Shown piece after piece: positions 26,019 through 34,714 of a stretch of 64,000 nucleotides of DNA. Position 1 is the stretch's first letter. Every line of letters starts with the position of its first letter. Under the pieces are notes generated by a model. The model saw nothing but the letters and a program-made list of their open reading frames with translations. It made no database searches and was not told the DNA's origin. The translations under genes and the position numbers were made by a program. This DNA comes from Paenibacillus cellulosilyticus (lineage in GTDB: Bacteria; Bacillota; Bacilli; Paenibacillales; Paenibacillaceae), in the NCBI RefSeq assembly GCF_003182255.1, contig NZ_QGTQ01000023.1:39994-103993 (forward strand), written 5' to 3'.

Positions 26019-26073
26019 ACAGCCTTCCCCTTGCCGAGTCATAGACCGGGTATAAGGAGAAGGCTGTTTGTTG
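26019..26073. terminator. Terminator between spoVT and the convergent hydrolase gene
   Basis: Arms ACAGCCTTC (26019-26027) and GAAGGCTGT (26059-26067), followed by TTGTTGT. It serves spoVT and possibly the minus-strand gene. Confidence 0.65.
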
Positions 26074-26083
26074 TGTGCGGCGG

Positions 26084-26812
26084 CTAGAAGCCAATCCATA
26101 CCCGCCAGTGGCCCATCTGGACGAATACGATCCAGACGAGAATGAAGGTAAAGCCAACCGCGGTCGTCTCGACGACCGCCGCACTGAATTTTCCCGAGCG
26201 CATGAGTGGGACGCGAAGCTTCCAAGGAATGGGCGGCAATGGCTGAATGCCACGCTGGGATAAGGCATCGGCGAGCAGATGCAGCAGGTACGATAGACCG
26301 CCTGCAATCGGAACGCTAAGTTCATCCGGCGCCATCCAATACAGTGCTGCGGTCCATAATCCGGTTGCATACAGCGTATGCGTAAATCCGCGATGGGGCG
26401 CTAGTGCGCTGACGACGAGCGTCAATCCAGCGGCGGATAGGCGCGTGTCGTAGATGACGCCAGCTACTGTAAGCGCACCGCCAACAATGAGCATTAGCAG
26501 CGTGCGAAGCCAGCGGATGGAGGCGAATGCGGTTAGTCCAATGACAGAACCTGCTGCCCAATTCCATGGATACTGTGTGCTCGTCAGCCAGACAACAGCG
26601 CCTGCTGCGAGCAGGATAACTACCTGCAGTGCTCGAATAGCCGCCTTCGGAAACGTACGGTTCGCGAGCAGCCCGTTTGGTTCATCAAGATCCGGCAGCA
26701 GACTGCCGATGACGGCGGCCGCTGCCGCCATAGGTGTTAAAGATGGTTGGATGAGTGCAGTTAATGCAAGCGATATGCCGGTGCTGACGACAAGATGCGA
26801 GGAGCCTTTCAT
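26084..26812 (-). CDS. YdjM/LexA-binding-like membrane metal-dependent hydrolase
   Basis: About 242 residues with four or more membrane helices and the conserved polar pattern of the YdjM family: HLVVSTG at the N-terminus, SLLPDLDEP, HRGFTHT and YLLHLLADALSQRGI, residues that probably bind a metal. The family is annotated as putative phospholipase/hydrolase, with no firm substrate. ATG at 26812 gives the standard family N-terminus (MKGSSHL); a GTG three codons upstream is the alternative. It is transcribed against spoVT and is not part of the conserved backbone, so it is probably a lineage-specific insertion. Confidence 0.8.
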   Translation of the reverse strand: MKGSSHLVVSTGISLALTALIQPSLTPMAAAAAVIGSLLPDLDEPNGLLANRTFPKAAIRALQVVILLAAGAVVWLTSTQYPWNWAAGSVIGLTAFASIRWLRTLLMLIVGGALTVAGVIYDTRLSAAGLTLVVSALAPHRGFTHTLYATGLWTAALYWMAPDELSVPIAGGLSYLLHLLADALSQRGIQPLPPIPWKLRVPLMRSGKFSAAVVETTAVGFTFILVWIVFVQMGHWRVWIGF

Positions 26813-26910
26813 AGGGCACACCGCCTTTCAACTTTCAATGGCGCGTAAGCGAATATCCCTATTGTAGTGGAAATAGTCGGCATATGCAAACATATGTTTG
26901 CATATGGGCG

Positions 26911-27510
26911 TTACGTACAAATAATCAATTTCTCCGATACAACATACGAATTGACATCCCCGACCGGTTTCATGTAGAAGCGGACCGTATAATCGCCGGA
27001 GACGGTAAATTTGTATGTAATTTCAGCGCTGTTAATCCAGAAGCTCGTCTTCCCTTTCTCCGGGAAATTGCTTTGTCCGGATTTGCGTTCTTCGATCAGC
27101 GTCTCGCTGCCGTATGGATCGACGAGCGTAATTTTGAAAGAAGAAATGTCGGTATCAAGGGAGTCAATCTGGGTGAATACGTTGAAGGAAACCTTCTGGT
27201 TCTTAGCCACAGCACCAAAAATCGAGCCGCCCTCCTTCGTCTCCCTCGTAGCCATGTGGACGTTAGGCGTGTCAATGCTGAGAGTCTGCTTCTTCTCATC
27301 CCATGCCGTAATTCCTTTATATTGTTTAGCGACAGCGTCAACCGCCAGATACGGTTTGTCATCGACCACAACGCCAAGGTTGAACAGCTCTTGACCGTTC
27401 ATGAAAACGCGAATTTTTTTAGTCAAAGCATCCCCATACGCCATACTGGTGCCGAAGCAGCACAGCGCAACGACCGAAACGAGGACGGTTTTGAACGTCT
27501 TGGCCCTCAA
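26911..27510 (-). CDS. Secreted protein with copper-amine-oxidase-N-like stalk domain
   Basis: 199 residues beginning with a clear signal peptide (cleavage after SMAYG or close). The segment IRVFMNGQELFNLGVVVDDKPYLAVDAVAKQYKGI resembles the copper amine oxidase N-terminal (stalk) domain, a wall-associated module common in paenibacilli. The second half is a beta-rich region (FNVFTQIDSLDTDISSFKITL, TVSGDYTVRFYM) that may be an Ig-like fold. The start is TTG at 27510, supported by AAGGAGGTG 5 bases upstream. Divergent from yabM. The function is not known. Confidence 0.7.
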   Translation of the reverse strand: MRAKTFKTVLVSVVALCCFGTSMAYGDALTKKIRVFMNGQELFNLGVVVDDKPYLAVDAVAKQYKGITAWDEKKQTLSIDTPNVHMATRETKEGGSIFGAVAKNQKVSFNVFTQIDSLDTDISSFKITLVDPYGSETLIEERKSGQSNFPEKGKTSFWINSAEITYKFTVSGDYTVRFYMKPVGDVNSYVVSEKLIICT

Positions 27511-27674
27511 TGGAGCACCTCCTTATTCACAAATTGTTTGAACATTTAGTTAGATGCATAAATCGGTAAAAAGTTGTACAAAATTGGCTATTTTTCCACA
27601 TGAGTTTTTACGGCTTGTCTAGGTGTCGTTTTTGGACATTTTGGCGTCAAATAAGGCGATAATGAGCAAATACC

Positions 27675-27683
27675 TGTTATAAT
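27675..27683 (+). promoter_or_regulatory. Extended -10 promoter of yabM
   Basis: TG-T-TATAAT fits a perfect extended -10; the -35 region is weak. The start would be about 27690, some 30 bases before the yabM ATG. Confidence 0.6.
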
Positions 27684-27720
27684 TGAAGGAATCGTATGGA
27701 ATGGAAGGTAACCGATCAGA

Positions 27721-29418
27721 ATGAACAGTGTAACGGGACAACATGCGCATAAGCAGGTTTGGAACGGCGCCCTGCTGATGGCTGCGGCGATGATGGTGTC
27801 CAAGCTGCTTGGTGTGCTTCAAAAAATACCGCTGCAAAATCTCGCCGGCGACCGTGTCTTCGGCATTTATAACGCGGTCTACCCGCTCTACCAGCTTCTG
27901 CTCGTGGCGGCAACGGCGGGTTTGCCGCCGGCGGTTGCGATCGTCGTCGCCAGACGGCTTGCCGATGGAGACCAGGCAGGTGCGCTGCATGCGAGGCGTG
28001 CTGCGCTCTGGCTGCTTGGCGCCTCCGGCGCAGTTGGCTTCGCTTTGCTCTGGTTTGGCGCGCCGCTGATTGCCTCAGCGATCGGCGATGCGAAGACATC
28101 GGGAGCGATTCGCTCCGTTGCCGTTGCGCTCTGGTTCGTCCCCGCGCTGTCGGCGCTTCGAGGCTACTCGCAAGGGAAGAATGAGCTGTCCGCTTCGGCA
28201 CTGTCGCAAGTCGTCGAGCAATTCATAAGGGTTGCCGTCATGGCGGCATTGCTCGCATGGGGCTTATCGAACGCTTGGCAAGACCCGCAGATGGCCGCTG
28301 GCGCGATGGCCGGCTCTGGTGCAGGCGCAGTGGCGGCCATGGCGTTGATGGCTTGGCGGCAGCGCCGGGAGCGGGATGCAGTTGGGGCAGTAACGGAAGG
28401 AAGTGGACAGGGGCGGAAGCAGCGGCGGCTCGCTGTCGAGATGAAGGAGCTGTCGAAGCTCGCCTTCCCAATGGCCTTCGGCGCGATTGCTGTACCGATG
28501 GCGGCTGTTGTCGACGTGTTCATGGTGCCGCGGTTATTAATTAGCGCGGGGATGCAGGACGCGGCGGCGATGGCGCAGTTCGGCATGTATGGCCGAGGAC
28601 AGACGCTCGTCCAGCTTGTCGCGATGATTAGCGGTGCCGCCGCATCTGCAATGGTGCCCTCGCTGGCGCTCGCTCACGGGCAGCGGCATTGGCAGGAGGC
28701 ACGGTCACAGGCGGGCATGGCCATGAAGGCCGCGTGGTGGATCGGAACGGGCGCCGCACTAGGCATTGCCTTGCTTGCAAGGCCAATCAATGTTATGCTG
28801 TTCGCCGACGATCATGCGACGGGAACCTTTGCACTGATAGGCTTTACAGCGCTTGCGGCGGCCGTTTCGACGGTGGCTGCGGCCGTGCTTCAGGGCTGCG
28901 GCCGCGTGAAGCTGCCGGCGCTGCTGCTGCTTGGCGCTGCTGCGCTGAAGGCGGCGCTGAACGCCGCGCTCGTGCCGGCGCACGGCATCGCCGGCGCAGC
29001 CGCCGCGGGCGCGATCGCGCTCACTGCCGCCGCGATCGTCGCCGCCTTGGCGGCTCGCGCTGCGCTCGCGGCTTCGCCCGCTCGCGCTGGCGCCGGCGGC
29101 ACCGCCGCCCCTGGCGCTGCTGCGCAGAGCGGCAGCGCGCTTGCGGCGGCGTGCCGCCTAGGCTTCGCGCTCGCGTGCATGGCCGCGGCGCTCGCCTTGA
29201 CCGAGCGCGCGACGCACGCGCTCGGCGCCGGGCTGCCGCCACGGGCGGCAGCGGCGCTGCAGGCGCTGACGGGCGTTGCCGTCGGCGCCTGCGTCTTCGC
29301 CGCCGCGCTGCTTCGCAGCGGCGGCATTGGCGCGCGCGAATGGCGCGCGCTCCCGGGCGGCGAGCGAATTGCCGCCCGGTTAGTGAAGCTGCGGCTCATA
29401 CCGAAGCTGCATCGATGA
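27721..29418 (+). CDS. yabM: SpoVB/MurJ-family polysaccharide flippase YabM
   Basis: 565-residue MOP-superfamily (MviN/MATE-like) membrane protein with about 14 helices, of the YabM/SpoVB group thought to flip lipid-linked wall precursors. The N-terminal half is typical (LLMAAAMMVSKLLGVLQKIPLQ, ISGAAASAMVPSLALAHGQRH). From about residue 385 the protein becomes extraordinarily Ala/Gly/Arg-rich and the DNA (28900-29360) is far more GC-rich than its surroundings, so the last third is poorly conserved in composition although it keeps a helix-like pattern. Its place between spoVT and mazG matches B. subtilis. Confidence 0.88.
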   Translation: MNSVTGQHAHKQVWNGALLMAAAMMVSKLLGVLQKIPLQNLAGDRVFGIYNAVYPLYQLLLVAATAGLPPAVAIVVARRLADGDQAGALHARRAALWLLGASGAVGFALLWFGAPLIASAIGDAKTSGAIRSVAVALWFVPALSALRGYSQGKNELSASALSQVVEQFIRVAVMAALLAWGLSNAWQDPQMAAGAMAGSGAGAVAAMALMAWRQRRERDAVGAVTEGSGQGRKQRRLAVEMKELSKLAFPMAFGAIAVPMAAVVDVFMVPRLLISAGMQDAAAMAQFGMYGRGQTLVQLVAMISGAAASAMVPSLALAHGQRHWQEARSQAGMAMKAAWWIGTGAALGIALLARPINVMLFADDHATGTFALIGFTALAAAVSTVAAAVLQGCGRVKLPALLLLGAAALKAALNAALVPAHGIAGAAAAGAIALTAAAIVAALAARAALAASPARAGAGGTAAPGAAAQSGSALAAACRLGFALACMAAALALTERATHALGAGLPPRAAAALQALTGVAVGACVFAAALLRSGGIGAREWRALPGGERIAARLVKLRLIPKLHR

Positions 29419-29431
29419 GGAGGTTGAAGCA

Positions 29432-30931
29432 ATGACGCTGCAACAGAAACCTGCAATAACGGTCGTTGGACTTGGCTCGGGCGATGTGGAACAATTGACA
29501 CTCGGCGTATGGCGCAGATTGCAGGGCGCTTCCCGTCTGTACGTTCGGACCGAGCATCATCCGATGATGAGCCTGCTGCATGAGAATGGCATTCAATATG
29601 AATCGTTCGATCGCTTCTACGAAGCGCATGATAGCTTTCCGGATGTATACGAGGCTATAGCCTCGGAGCTTATTTCGCTTGCTTCCCAAGCGGATCGCGC
29701 ATCCGACATTCTATATGCAGTACCTGGCCATCCGATGGTCGCAGAGCGCACGGTTCAGCTGCTTCGCGAGCGCTGCGGCGATGCGGGCATCCAGCTCGAC
29801 ATCCTCGGCGGCGAGAGCTTCCTGGATCAGGCGTTCGTGCGTCTTGGCTTCGACCCGATCGAAGGCTTCCAGCTGCTTGATGCATCGGATCTGAACCCGT
29901 CGCAGCTGCAGCCGAAGCTGCATACCGTCATCGGTCAGGTGTACGATGTGTTCACTGCTTCTGACCTGAAGCTTACGCTAATGGAACGTTATCCGGATGA
30001 ACATCCGGTCGTCGTTGGCCATGCGCTGGGCGTTGCGGGCGAAGAGTCTATCGTATCGGTTCCGCTCTATGAGCTGGATCGGATCGAGGGCTACGGCAAC
30101 CTGTCGCTCGTCTGGATTCCACGCTCTGAAGATGAGGCGCTCCAGAATCGATCGTTCGACCGTTTGCACGAGATCGTCTCCATTTTGCGCAGCCCGGAAG
30201 GCTGTCCGTGGGACCGTGAGCAGACGCATCAATCGATTCGCAAGAACTTCATCGAAGAGTTGTACGAAGCGCTTGAAGCGCTCGATAATGACGATCCAGA
30301 CGGCATGCGCGAGGAATTCGGCGACGTCATTCTGCAGGTCATGCTGCACAGCCAGATGGAAGAAGAGGTTGGTTCCTTCAGCGTCTATGATGTCATTCAG
30401 ACGTTGAACGAGAAGCTCATTTTCCGTCATCCGCATGTGTTTGGTGACCGCGGTGCCAGCAATGCCGAGGAAGCGCTTGGCAACTGGGAGCAGATGAAGG
30501 CAGAAGAGAAGAAGCGTACAGGCGAAGCAGAGAAGCGCAAGTCGCTGCTCGATGGCATTCCGAAGGATCTACCAGCGCTCATGCGAGCTTACAAGATTCA
30601 GAAGAAGGCTGCGAAGGTCGGGTTTGATTGGGACGATCTAGAGCCTGTTCTGGCCAAAATCCAAGAGGAGCTTGGCGAGCTTCGTGAAGCCGCTGCGGAA
30701 GGTACGCCGGACGAGCGAATTGGCGAGCTTGGTGATCTACTATTTGCTGTCGTCAACGCTGCACGTTTCGTAGACGCCGACCCAGAAGAAGCATTGGCGC
30801 GCACGAATGCAAAATTTATGCGCAGATTCGCGTATATTGAAGAACGGCTCCGTATAGAAGGCCGAACTTTTGACCAGACTGATTTAATAGAAATGGACCG
30901 ATTCTGGGAGGAAGCCAAGGCGAAAGAATAG
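29432..30931 (+). CDS. mazG: Bifunctional tetrapyrrole methylase-like / MazG nucleotide pyrophosphohydrolase (YabN)
   Basis: 499 residues. The first ~215 resemble SAM-dependent tetrapyrrole (corrin/porphyrin) methylases (ITVVGLGSGDVEQLTLGVW; YAVPGHPMVAERT); the methylase activity in this fusion is not established. The C-terminal part has two MazG modules: the first is catalytic, with GCPWDREQTHQSI followed by the EELYEALEA and EEFGDVILQ acidic helices that bind Mg2+; the second (LGELGDLLFAVVNAARF) is shorter. MazG removes non-canonical or damaged NTPs. GAGGAGG precedes ATG 13 bases after yabM. Confidence 0.93.
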   Translation: MTLQQKPAITVVGLGSGDVEQLTLGVWRRLQGASRLYVRTEHHPMMSLLHENGIQYESFDRFYEAHDSFPDVYEAIASELISLASQADRASDILYAVPGHPMVAERTVQLLRERCGDAGIQLDILGGESFLDQAFVRLGFDPIEGFQLLDASDLNPSQLQPKLHTVIGQVYDVFTASDLKLTLMERYPDEHPVVVGHALGVAGEESIVSVPLYELDRIEGYGNLSLVWIPRSEDEALQNRSFDRLHEIVSILRSPEGCPWDREQTHQSIRKNFIEELYEALEALDNDDPDGMREEFGDVILQVMLHSQMEEEVGSFSVYDVIQTLNEKLIFRHPHVFGDRGASNAEEALGNWEQMKAEEKKRTGEAEKRKSLLDGIPKDLPALMRAYKIQKKAAKVGFDWDDLEPVLAKIQEELGELREAAAEGTPDERIGELGDLLFAVVNAARFVDADPEEALARTNAKFMRRFAYIEERLRIEGRTFDQTDLIEMDRFWEEAKAKE

Positions 30932-31121
30932 GCGTAATTCGCCCGTATTCGCTATATTACGGCGCTATTCTTCATAATTCGCAAATTTTTTTAAACTTTT
31001 AGCAGGATTTTTTTAGCACTAGGCAGAATTACTAGGAAGCCAAACGGCGAATCACCGGAACGCATGAACATGCGGGGCCATTTCTATGATTCTAACCCAT
31101 GAACTATAGGAGGCATTACTA

Positions 31122-31394
31122 ATGAACAAGACGGATTTGATTAACAACATTGCAACAAAGAGCGGTTTGACGAAACGCGACGTAGAAGCAGTTCTGAACG
31201 GCTTCCTCGGTGAAGTTACGGACGCTCTCGCAAGCGGCGACAAAGTACAACTGATCGGTTTCGGCACGTTCGAAACGCGCAAGCGTTCCGGCCGTACAGG
31301 TCGCAACCCACAAACGGGCAATCCAATCGAGATCGCAGAATCGAAAGTCCCTGCATTCAAAGCTGGCAACAAACTGAAGGATGCAATCAAGTAA
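31122..31394 (+). CDS. hup: HU-family histone-like DNA-binding protein
   Basis: 90 residues, the standard HU length. It begins MNKTDLINNIATKSGLTKRD and has the DNA-binding arm pattern FGTFETRKRSGRTGRNPQTGNPIEI. HU bends and compacts DNA. TAGGAGG precedes ATG. In B. subtilis the main HU gene (hbs) is elsewhere; its position between mazG and rqcP is, to my knowledge, normal in paenibacilli. Confidence 0.95.
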   Translation: MNKTDLINNIATKSGLTKRDVEAVLNGFLGEVTDALASGDKVQLIGFGTFETRKRSGRTGRNPQTGNPIEIAESKVPAFKAGNKLKDAIK

Positions 31395-31397
31395 TAG

Positions 31398-31679
31398 ATG
31401 CGTTTAGATAAGTTTCTCAAAGTATCGAGGCTGATCAAGAGGCGCACCGTGGCGAAGGACGTATCCGAGCAGGGGCGCGTCTGGCTGAACGGCCGAGAGG
31501 CAAAGCCTAGCAGTACGGTGAAGCTTGGAGACGAGCTGACGATCCAATATGGGACGAAGCTGGTCACCGTTCGTGTCGAACGGCTGACGGAGACGACCCG
31601 CAAAGACGAAGCCGGTACACTCTATACTTTGGTGAAAGAAGAAACGCGCCAACCGGACAATGGTCTGGATTGGAATTAA
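31398..31679 (+). CDS. rqcP: RqcP / YabO, S4-domain ribosome quality-control factor
   Basis: 93 residues with an S4 RNA-binding domain (MRLDKFLKVSRLIKRRTVAKD, GRVWLNGREAKPS). RqcP binds stalled 50S subunits and supports alanine tailing by RqcH. It starts 3 bases after the HU stop and lacks a strong ribosome binding site of its own, so translation is probably coupled to HU. A terminator follows. Confidence 0.93.
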   Translation: MRLDKFLKVSRLIKRRTVAKDVSEQGRVWLNGREAKPSSTVKLGDELTIQYGTKLVTVRVERLTETTRKDEAGTLYTLVKEETRQPDNGLDWN

Positions 31680-31682
31680 TAG

Positions 31683-31730
31683 AAAGAAGCTGTCCCCGAG
31701 CGCGTTGCGTACCGGTGACAGCTTCTTTTT
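31683..31730 (+). terminator. Intrinsic terminator after rqcP
   Basis: Arms AAAGAAGCTGTC (31683-31694) and GACAGCTTCTTT (31717-31728) with a run of Ts. It ends the yabM-mazG-hup-rqcP transcript, which elsewhere often continues into yabP. Confidence 0.85.
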
Positions 31731-31829
31731 GCTTTTACAACCTAACAATCTCTATGATGTCGATCTATATGGTCTATAATGCAGTGCTTAACGCCAATCT
31801 CTTATTAGCTTTCTACGTCTCAAGACGTC

Positions 31830-32438
31830 TCACTTCCGAGAATCAAGAATAAACATCGATGCATCCTGCCCCATGAATATGCCGCTTCCCGTATAGAAGG
31901 TTTCGGATTGAATATTTTTATACCCTAATCTAGTCATGATGGACGCCAGCTCCGCCTGACGGAATCCGTTATGAACGAATTCGGATACGACTTTTTCGTT
32001 CTTATCAAAATCTACGATTAGCAAATGTCCCCCTTCATTGAGAACATCAAATAAACGGGATAGAACGAATTCGACATCTGGAATATGAAGCAGCACCTGG
32101 GCCATCAAAATATAGTCGGCACGAAGATCCGATAGATCGGTCTTCTCGAAATCGAAGCATAAAGTATCGACATTCTGAAGGTTAGCATCCGAAATCTTCT
32201 GCTCGATTTGCTGAATCATTTTCGGTGATGTATCTAGAAATAGCATCGATTTAAATTCGTCTAACAGGTTCATGCCAACTAGACCCGTTCCGCAGCCAAA
32301 ATCAATCGCACTCTTGCTCTCGGCGTCGACCAAATAGTTGCGAATGGCATCTGATGACACCTTTGCCGTATGGATTCTTTCGGGGGTGTCATATACTTGA
32401 GCGATCATTTCAAATTTATCCGTATTGCCCACTCGCAT
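31830..32438 (-). CDS. SAM-dependent class I methyltransferase
   Basis: 202 residues. Motif I is AIDFGCGTGLVGMNLL, an acidic strand end occurs in LFLDTSPKMIQQIEQKI, and the later pattern (DYILMAQVLLHIPDVEFVLSRL, LNEGGHLLIVDF) fits Methyltransf_11/25 small-molecule enzymes. ACAGGAGAG precedes ATG. Together with the phosphatase-like gene on the same strand it interrupts the rqcP-yabP order. The DNA is more AT-rich than its neighbours, which fits horizontal acquisition. The substrate is unknown. Confidence 0.82.
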   Translation of the reverse strand: MRVGNTDKFEMIAQVYDTPERIHTAKVSSDAIRNYLVDAESKSAIDFGCGTGLVGMNLLDEFKSMLFLDTSPKMIQQIEQKISDANLQNVDTLCFDFEKTDLSDLRADYILMAQVLLHIPDVEFVLSRLFDVLNEGGHLLIVDFDKNEKVVSEFVHNGFRQAELASIMTRLGYKNIQSETFYTGSGIFMGQDASMFILDSRK

Positions 32439-32463
32439 CTCTCCTGTCTGCCCTAGCTCACCA

Positions 32464-33114
32464 TTACTTTATGATACGACTTCCTGCGCTTCGCTTCCAC
32501 ACGGAAGGTTCTCCGATCCTCCCATGTGGACTGGAAGCACGTGAACTGCGATAGCCTCTCTTCCGCAGCTCCTGCCGAAGCACACGCAGGAACAAGCCGT
32601 GCGAGACGATCAACACGCGCTGATCCGAGCCGAAGGCATGCAGATGATCGACAATGGCCGCCGCTCTAGCCCTTGTCTGCTGCAGCGTCTCGGGCTGCGA
32701 TCGATGCGAAGTGTACCAAGCTGCACGGCCTATTGCGCTCCATATCTGATGGGGAAGCTTCAGCTTAGTCTGGCAGAAAGGGGCGATCTCTACTTCGCGC
32801 AGCGCGGAAGAGTAGACGATAGGATTCCCTTCACCCCATAGATGGCGGATCGTGTGCGCAGCACGCCGCATGTCACTTGATAGGCAGATATCCCAATCTG
32901 CCATAGGGAACGGCGGCACTTCCGGCAGCCGAACATCGGCACTGTTGTAATGATCACACCAGCGGGCGTACTGCTCAGCGTCGCACCGACTAGGACGTGA
33001 CGGCGGCGAGACGGGATAATGATGGACGAGCCCGATGACCTTCGGCATAGTTTCGCTCCATACATTTCCGGCGTCCGCATGCTGCTGCTTTGCGCGAATC
33101 ATTGTCATAAGCAT
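32464..33114 (-). CDS. Histidine-phosphatase-family protein with altered catalytic motif
   Basis: 216 residues of the phosphoglycerate-mutase/histidine phosphatase fold: ICLSSDMRRAAHT (the phosphate-binding arginine region), a catalytic glutamate in SALREVEIAP, and VLIVSHGLFLR with the second histidine. The hallmark RHG near the N-terminus is replaced: the strand reads VIGLVHHYPVS, so the arginine is a histidine and the glycine a tyrosine. The phospho-accepting histidine seems kept, but activity is uncertain. AGGAGAG precedes ATG with good spacing. The gene is 25 bases upstream (on its strand) of the methyltransferase, so the two are probably co-transcribed. Confidence 0.75.
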   Translation of the reverse strand: MLMTMIRAKQQHADAGNVWSETMPKVIGLVHHYPVSPPSRPSRCDAEQYARWCDHYNSADVRLPEVPPFPMADWDICLSSDMRRAAHTIRHLWGEGNPIVYSSALREVEIAPFCQTKLKLPHQIWSAIGRAAWYTSHRSQPETLQQTRARAAAIVDHLHAFGSDQRVLIVSHGLFLRVLRQELRKRGYRSSRASSPHGRIGEPSVWKRSAGSRIIK

Positions 33115-33339
33115 AGTAACTCTCCTAAATGCGGATCACATCTCTAACGTCATAATGCCCATCCCCATCTGGTGACATACGTTTCTTGCGGCAGCTCTCA
33201 TAGATTGCACAGGTTCTGCCGATACAAGTGAAGGACGATACCTGATCGGTTTTGTATACAGTCATACAGTTACAGCTATACAGTCGTTCTAATCGCTATC
33301 GCTCCTTCATAGGCTAGTCTCGAAGGAGGGGACGCGGCC

Positions 33340-33624
33340 ATGCAGGATCAAGGTAAAGGTCAGAAACGGCAAGAAATGAAGATGCAAAACCGCAAACTGC
33401 TCGAGCTATCTGGCGTGCGTAACGTGGAAAGCTTCGACAGTGAGGAATTTTTATTGGAAACCGAGCTTGGATTTCTTACGGTTCGGGGCCAGAATCTGCA
33501 TATGAAGCATCTCAGCCTAGAGCAAGGGCAAGTCGCCATTGAAGGATTGATCCATTCTCTCGCCTATTTGGATGGCAGTCCGCAGACGAAATCGAAGAGC
33601 CTGTTCGGGAAGCTGTTCAAGTGA
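33340..33624 (+). CDS. yabP: Sporulation protein YabP
   Basis: 94 residues of the YabP/YqfC family (RKLLELSGVRNVESFDSEEFLLET, LTVRGQNLHMKHLSLEQGQVAIEG). Mother-cell protein needed for sporulation in B. subtilis, biochemical role unknown. GAAGGAGGGG precedes ATG. The stop overlaps the yabQ start (GTGA). A sigma-E promoter would be expected upstream; CATACAGT at 33263-33270 resembles its -10, but no matching -35 was found. Confidence 0.92.
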   Translation: MQDQGKGQKRQEMKMQNRKLLELSGVRNVESFDSEEFLLETELGFLTVRGQNLHMKHLSLEQGQVAIEGLIHSLAYLDGSPQTKSKSLFGKLFK

Positions 33625-34241
33625 ATCTATCGCTTAGTGAACAGTGGCTCACGATGAGCCTGATGCTGCTGTCCGGTATCGGCATGGGGATTGTATTCGA
33701 CGGCTACCGCGTAGTCTCGCACGAGCTGCGCTTCGCCAAGTGGACGCTACCCGTGTTCGATCTGCTCTATTGGGCAGCGGCGACGCTTGTCGTATTCCAG
33801 GTGCTGTCCGCCGGCAACAATGGCGAGGTGCGGGCGTACGTATTTCTGGGACTAGCTCTTGGCGTTATTGTCTACTTCCTGCTGCTCAGTCGAGCCGTCA
33901 TTGCGACTGTCCGTTGGACGATCGGAGCGGTTCGTTATCTGATCGGCTTGTTCATAAAGCTGTTCCATATATTCATCATTCGGCCGTTGCTCATCTTGTA
34001 CAAGCTGTGCAAGGTGCTGCTTGGGTTTTTGCTGGCCCTTACTATTTTCTGCTACAAAATTGTGTTACAATTGATCCGTCCATTCTGGCTATTGACACGG
34101 TGGATTATTAAGCCGTTGCTGCGGCCGTTGATGAATTGGCTAACGCCGATCGTTGCACGTTGGCGAATCGGTGAGAAAACCGCTAACGCAGTGAACAAGA
34201 CCGCTGCGTGGTGGAAGCGGACGTTTGGCCGTAAAACCTGA
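33621..34241 (+). CDS. yabQ: Spore cortex biosynthesis protein YabQ
   Basis: 206 residues. The N-terminal half has four predicted membrane helices (LMLLSGIGMGIVFDGYRV; LLYWAAATLVVFQVL; VFLGLALGVIVYFLLL) typical of YabQ, which locates to the outer forespore membrane and is required for cortex formation. The C-terminal half is basic and amphipathic. GTG start overlapping the yabP stop by four bases, so translation is coupled. Confidence 0.92.
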   Translation: MNLSLSEQWLTMSLMLLSGIGMGIVFDGYRVVSHELRFAKWTLPVFDLLYWAAATLVVFQVLSAGNNGEVRAYVFLGLALGVIVYFLLLSRAVIATVRWTIGAVRYLIGLFIKLFHIFIIRPLLILYKLCKVLLGFLLALTIFCYKIVLQLIRPFWLLTRWIIKPLLRPLMNWLTPIVARWRIGEKTANAVNKTAAWWKRTFGRKT

Positions 34242-34255
34242 AGAAAGGTGGTGCA

Positions 34256-34573
34256 GTGTTCTTGGCGAATGAGAGGCAGCGCAGATCCGAGGCGACATCG
34301 GCCGGTTCGAAGCGCCGCATGCGGTTTTACTGGGCGGGCGTTGTAATTTTCGCTTGCTGGGCATTGTATACGCTAATTAATCAGGAATTCAGCATGAATA
34401 ACGAGTCGCAACGATTGTCGGATGCGAAAGCACAGAAGGTTGCTTCCGAAGCACAGATGGCCGATCTCAAACAAGAAATCGAACGTCTCAGTGACCCCGA
34501 ATATATCGGCCAGTTGGCAAACCAGCAAGGCATGACACGTGACGGTGAGAAGATCATCCAGTCAGCGGAATAG
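34256..34573 (+). CDS. divIC: Cell-division protein DivIC (FtsB-like septum initiator)
   Basis: 105 residues: a short basic cytoplasmic tail, one membrane helix (FYWAGVVIFACWALYTLI) and a coiled coil (residues ~45-85) leading to a C-terminal LSDPEYIGQLANQQGMTRDGE typical of DivIC. It forms the septal complex with FtsL and DivIB. The start is GTG at 34256 after GAAAGGTGG; TTG at 34262 is an alternative. Confidence 0.92.
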   Translation: MFLANERQRRSEATSAGSKRRMRFYWAGVVIFACWALYTLINQEFSMNNESQRLSDAKAQKVASEAQMADLKQEIERLSDPEYIGQLANQQGMTRDGEKIIQSAE

Positions 34574-34617
34574 TCGATGAACCTTATGAAATGGGGTAAA
34601 ATCGGGATCTTCGTCTG

Positions 34618-34647
34618 TTGACCTTGCTTTCTACGTTAAGCTATAAT
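34618..34647 (+). promoter_or_regulatory. Sigma-A promoter of yabR
   Basis: TTGACC (34618-34623), 18 bases, TATAAT (34642-34647). Gives a leader of about 140 bases that contains the hairpin at 34715-34749. Confidence 0.75.
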
Positions 34648-34714
34648 TACTTCTAGTAAGGTCTTTCCTGAGATTTAAGCCAGTGCATGGCACTGCTGCT
34701 TATCGTCTCTGGAA

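Noticed and set aside
28689..29435. A 248-codon Arg/Gly/Ala-rich plus-strand frame inside yabM
   Set aside because: It results from the extreme GC content of the region; the yabM frame keeps membrane helices and this one has no protein-like pattern.
33241..33285. A sigma-E promoter for yabP
   Set aside because: CATACAGT resembles the -10 but no -35 of the expected type lies 14-16 bases upstream; the CATACAG-like string is also locally repeated, so chance is likely.
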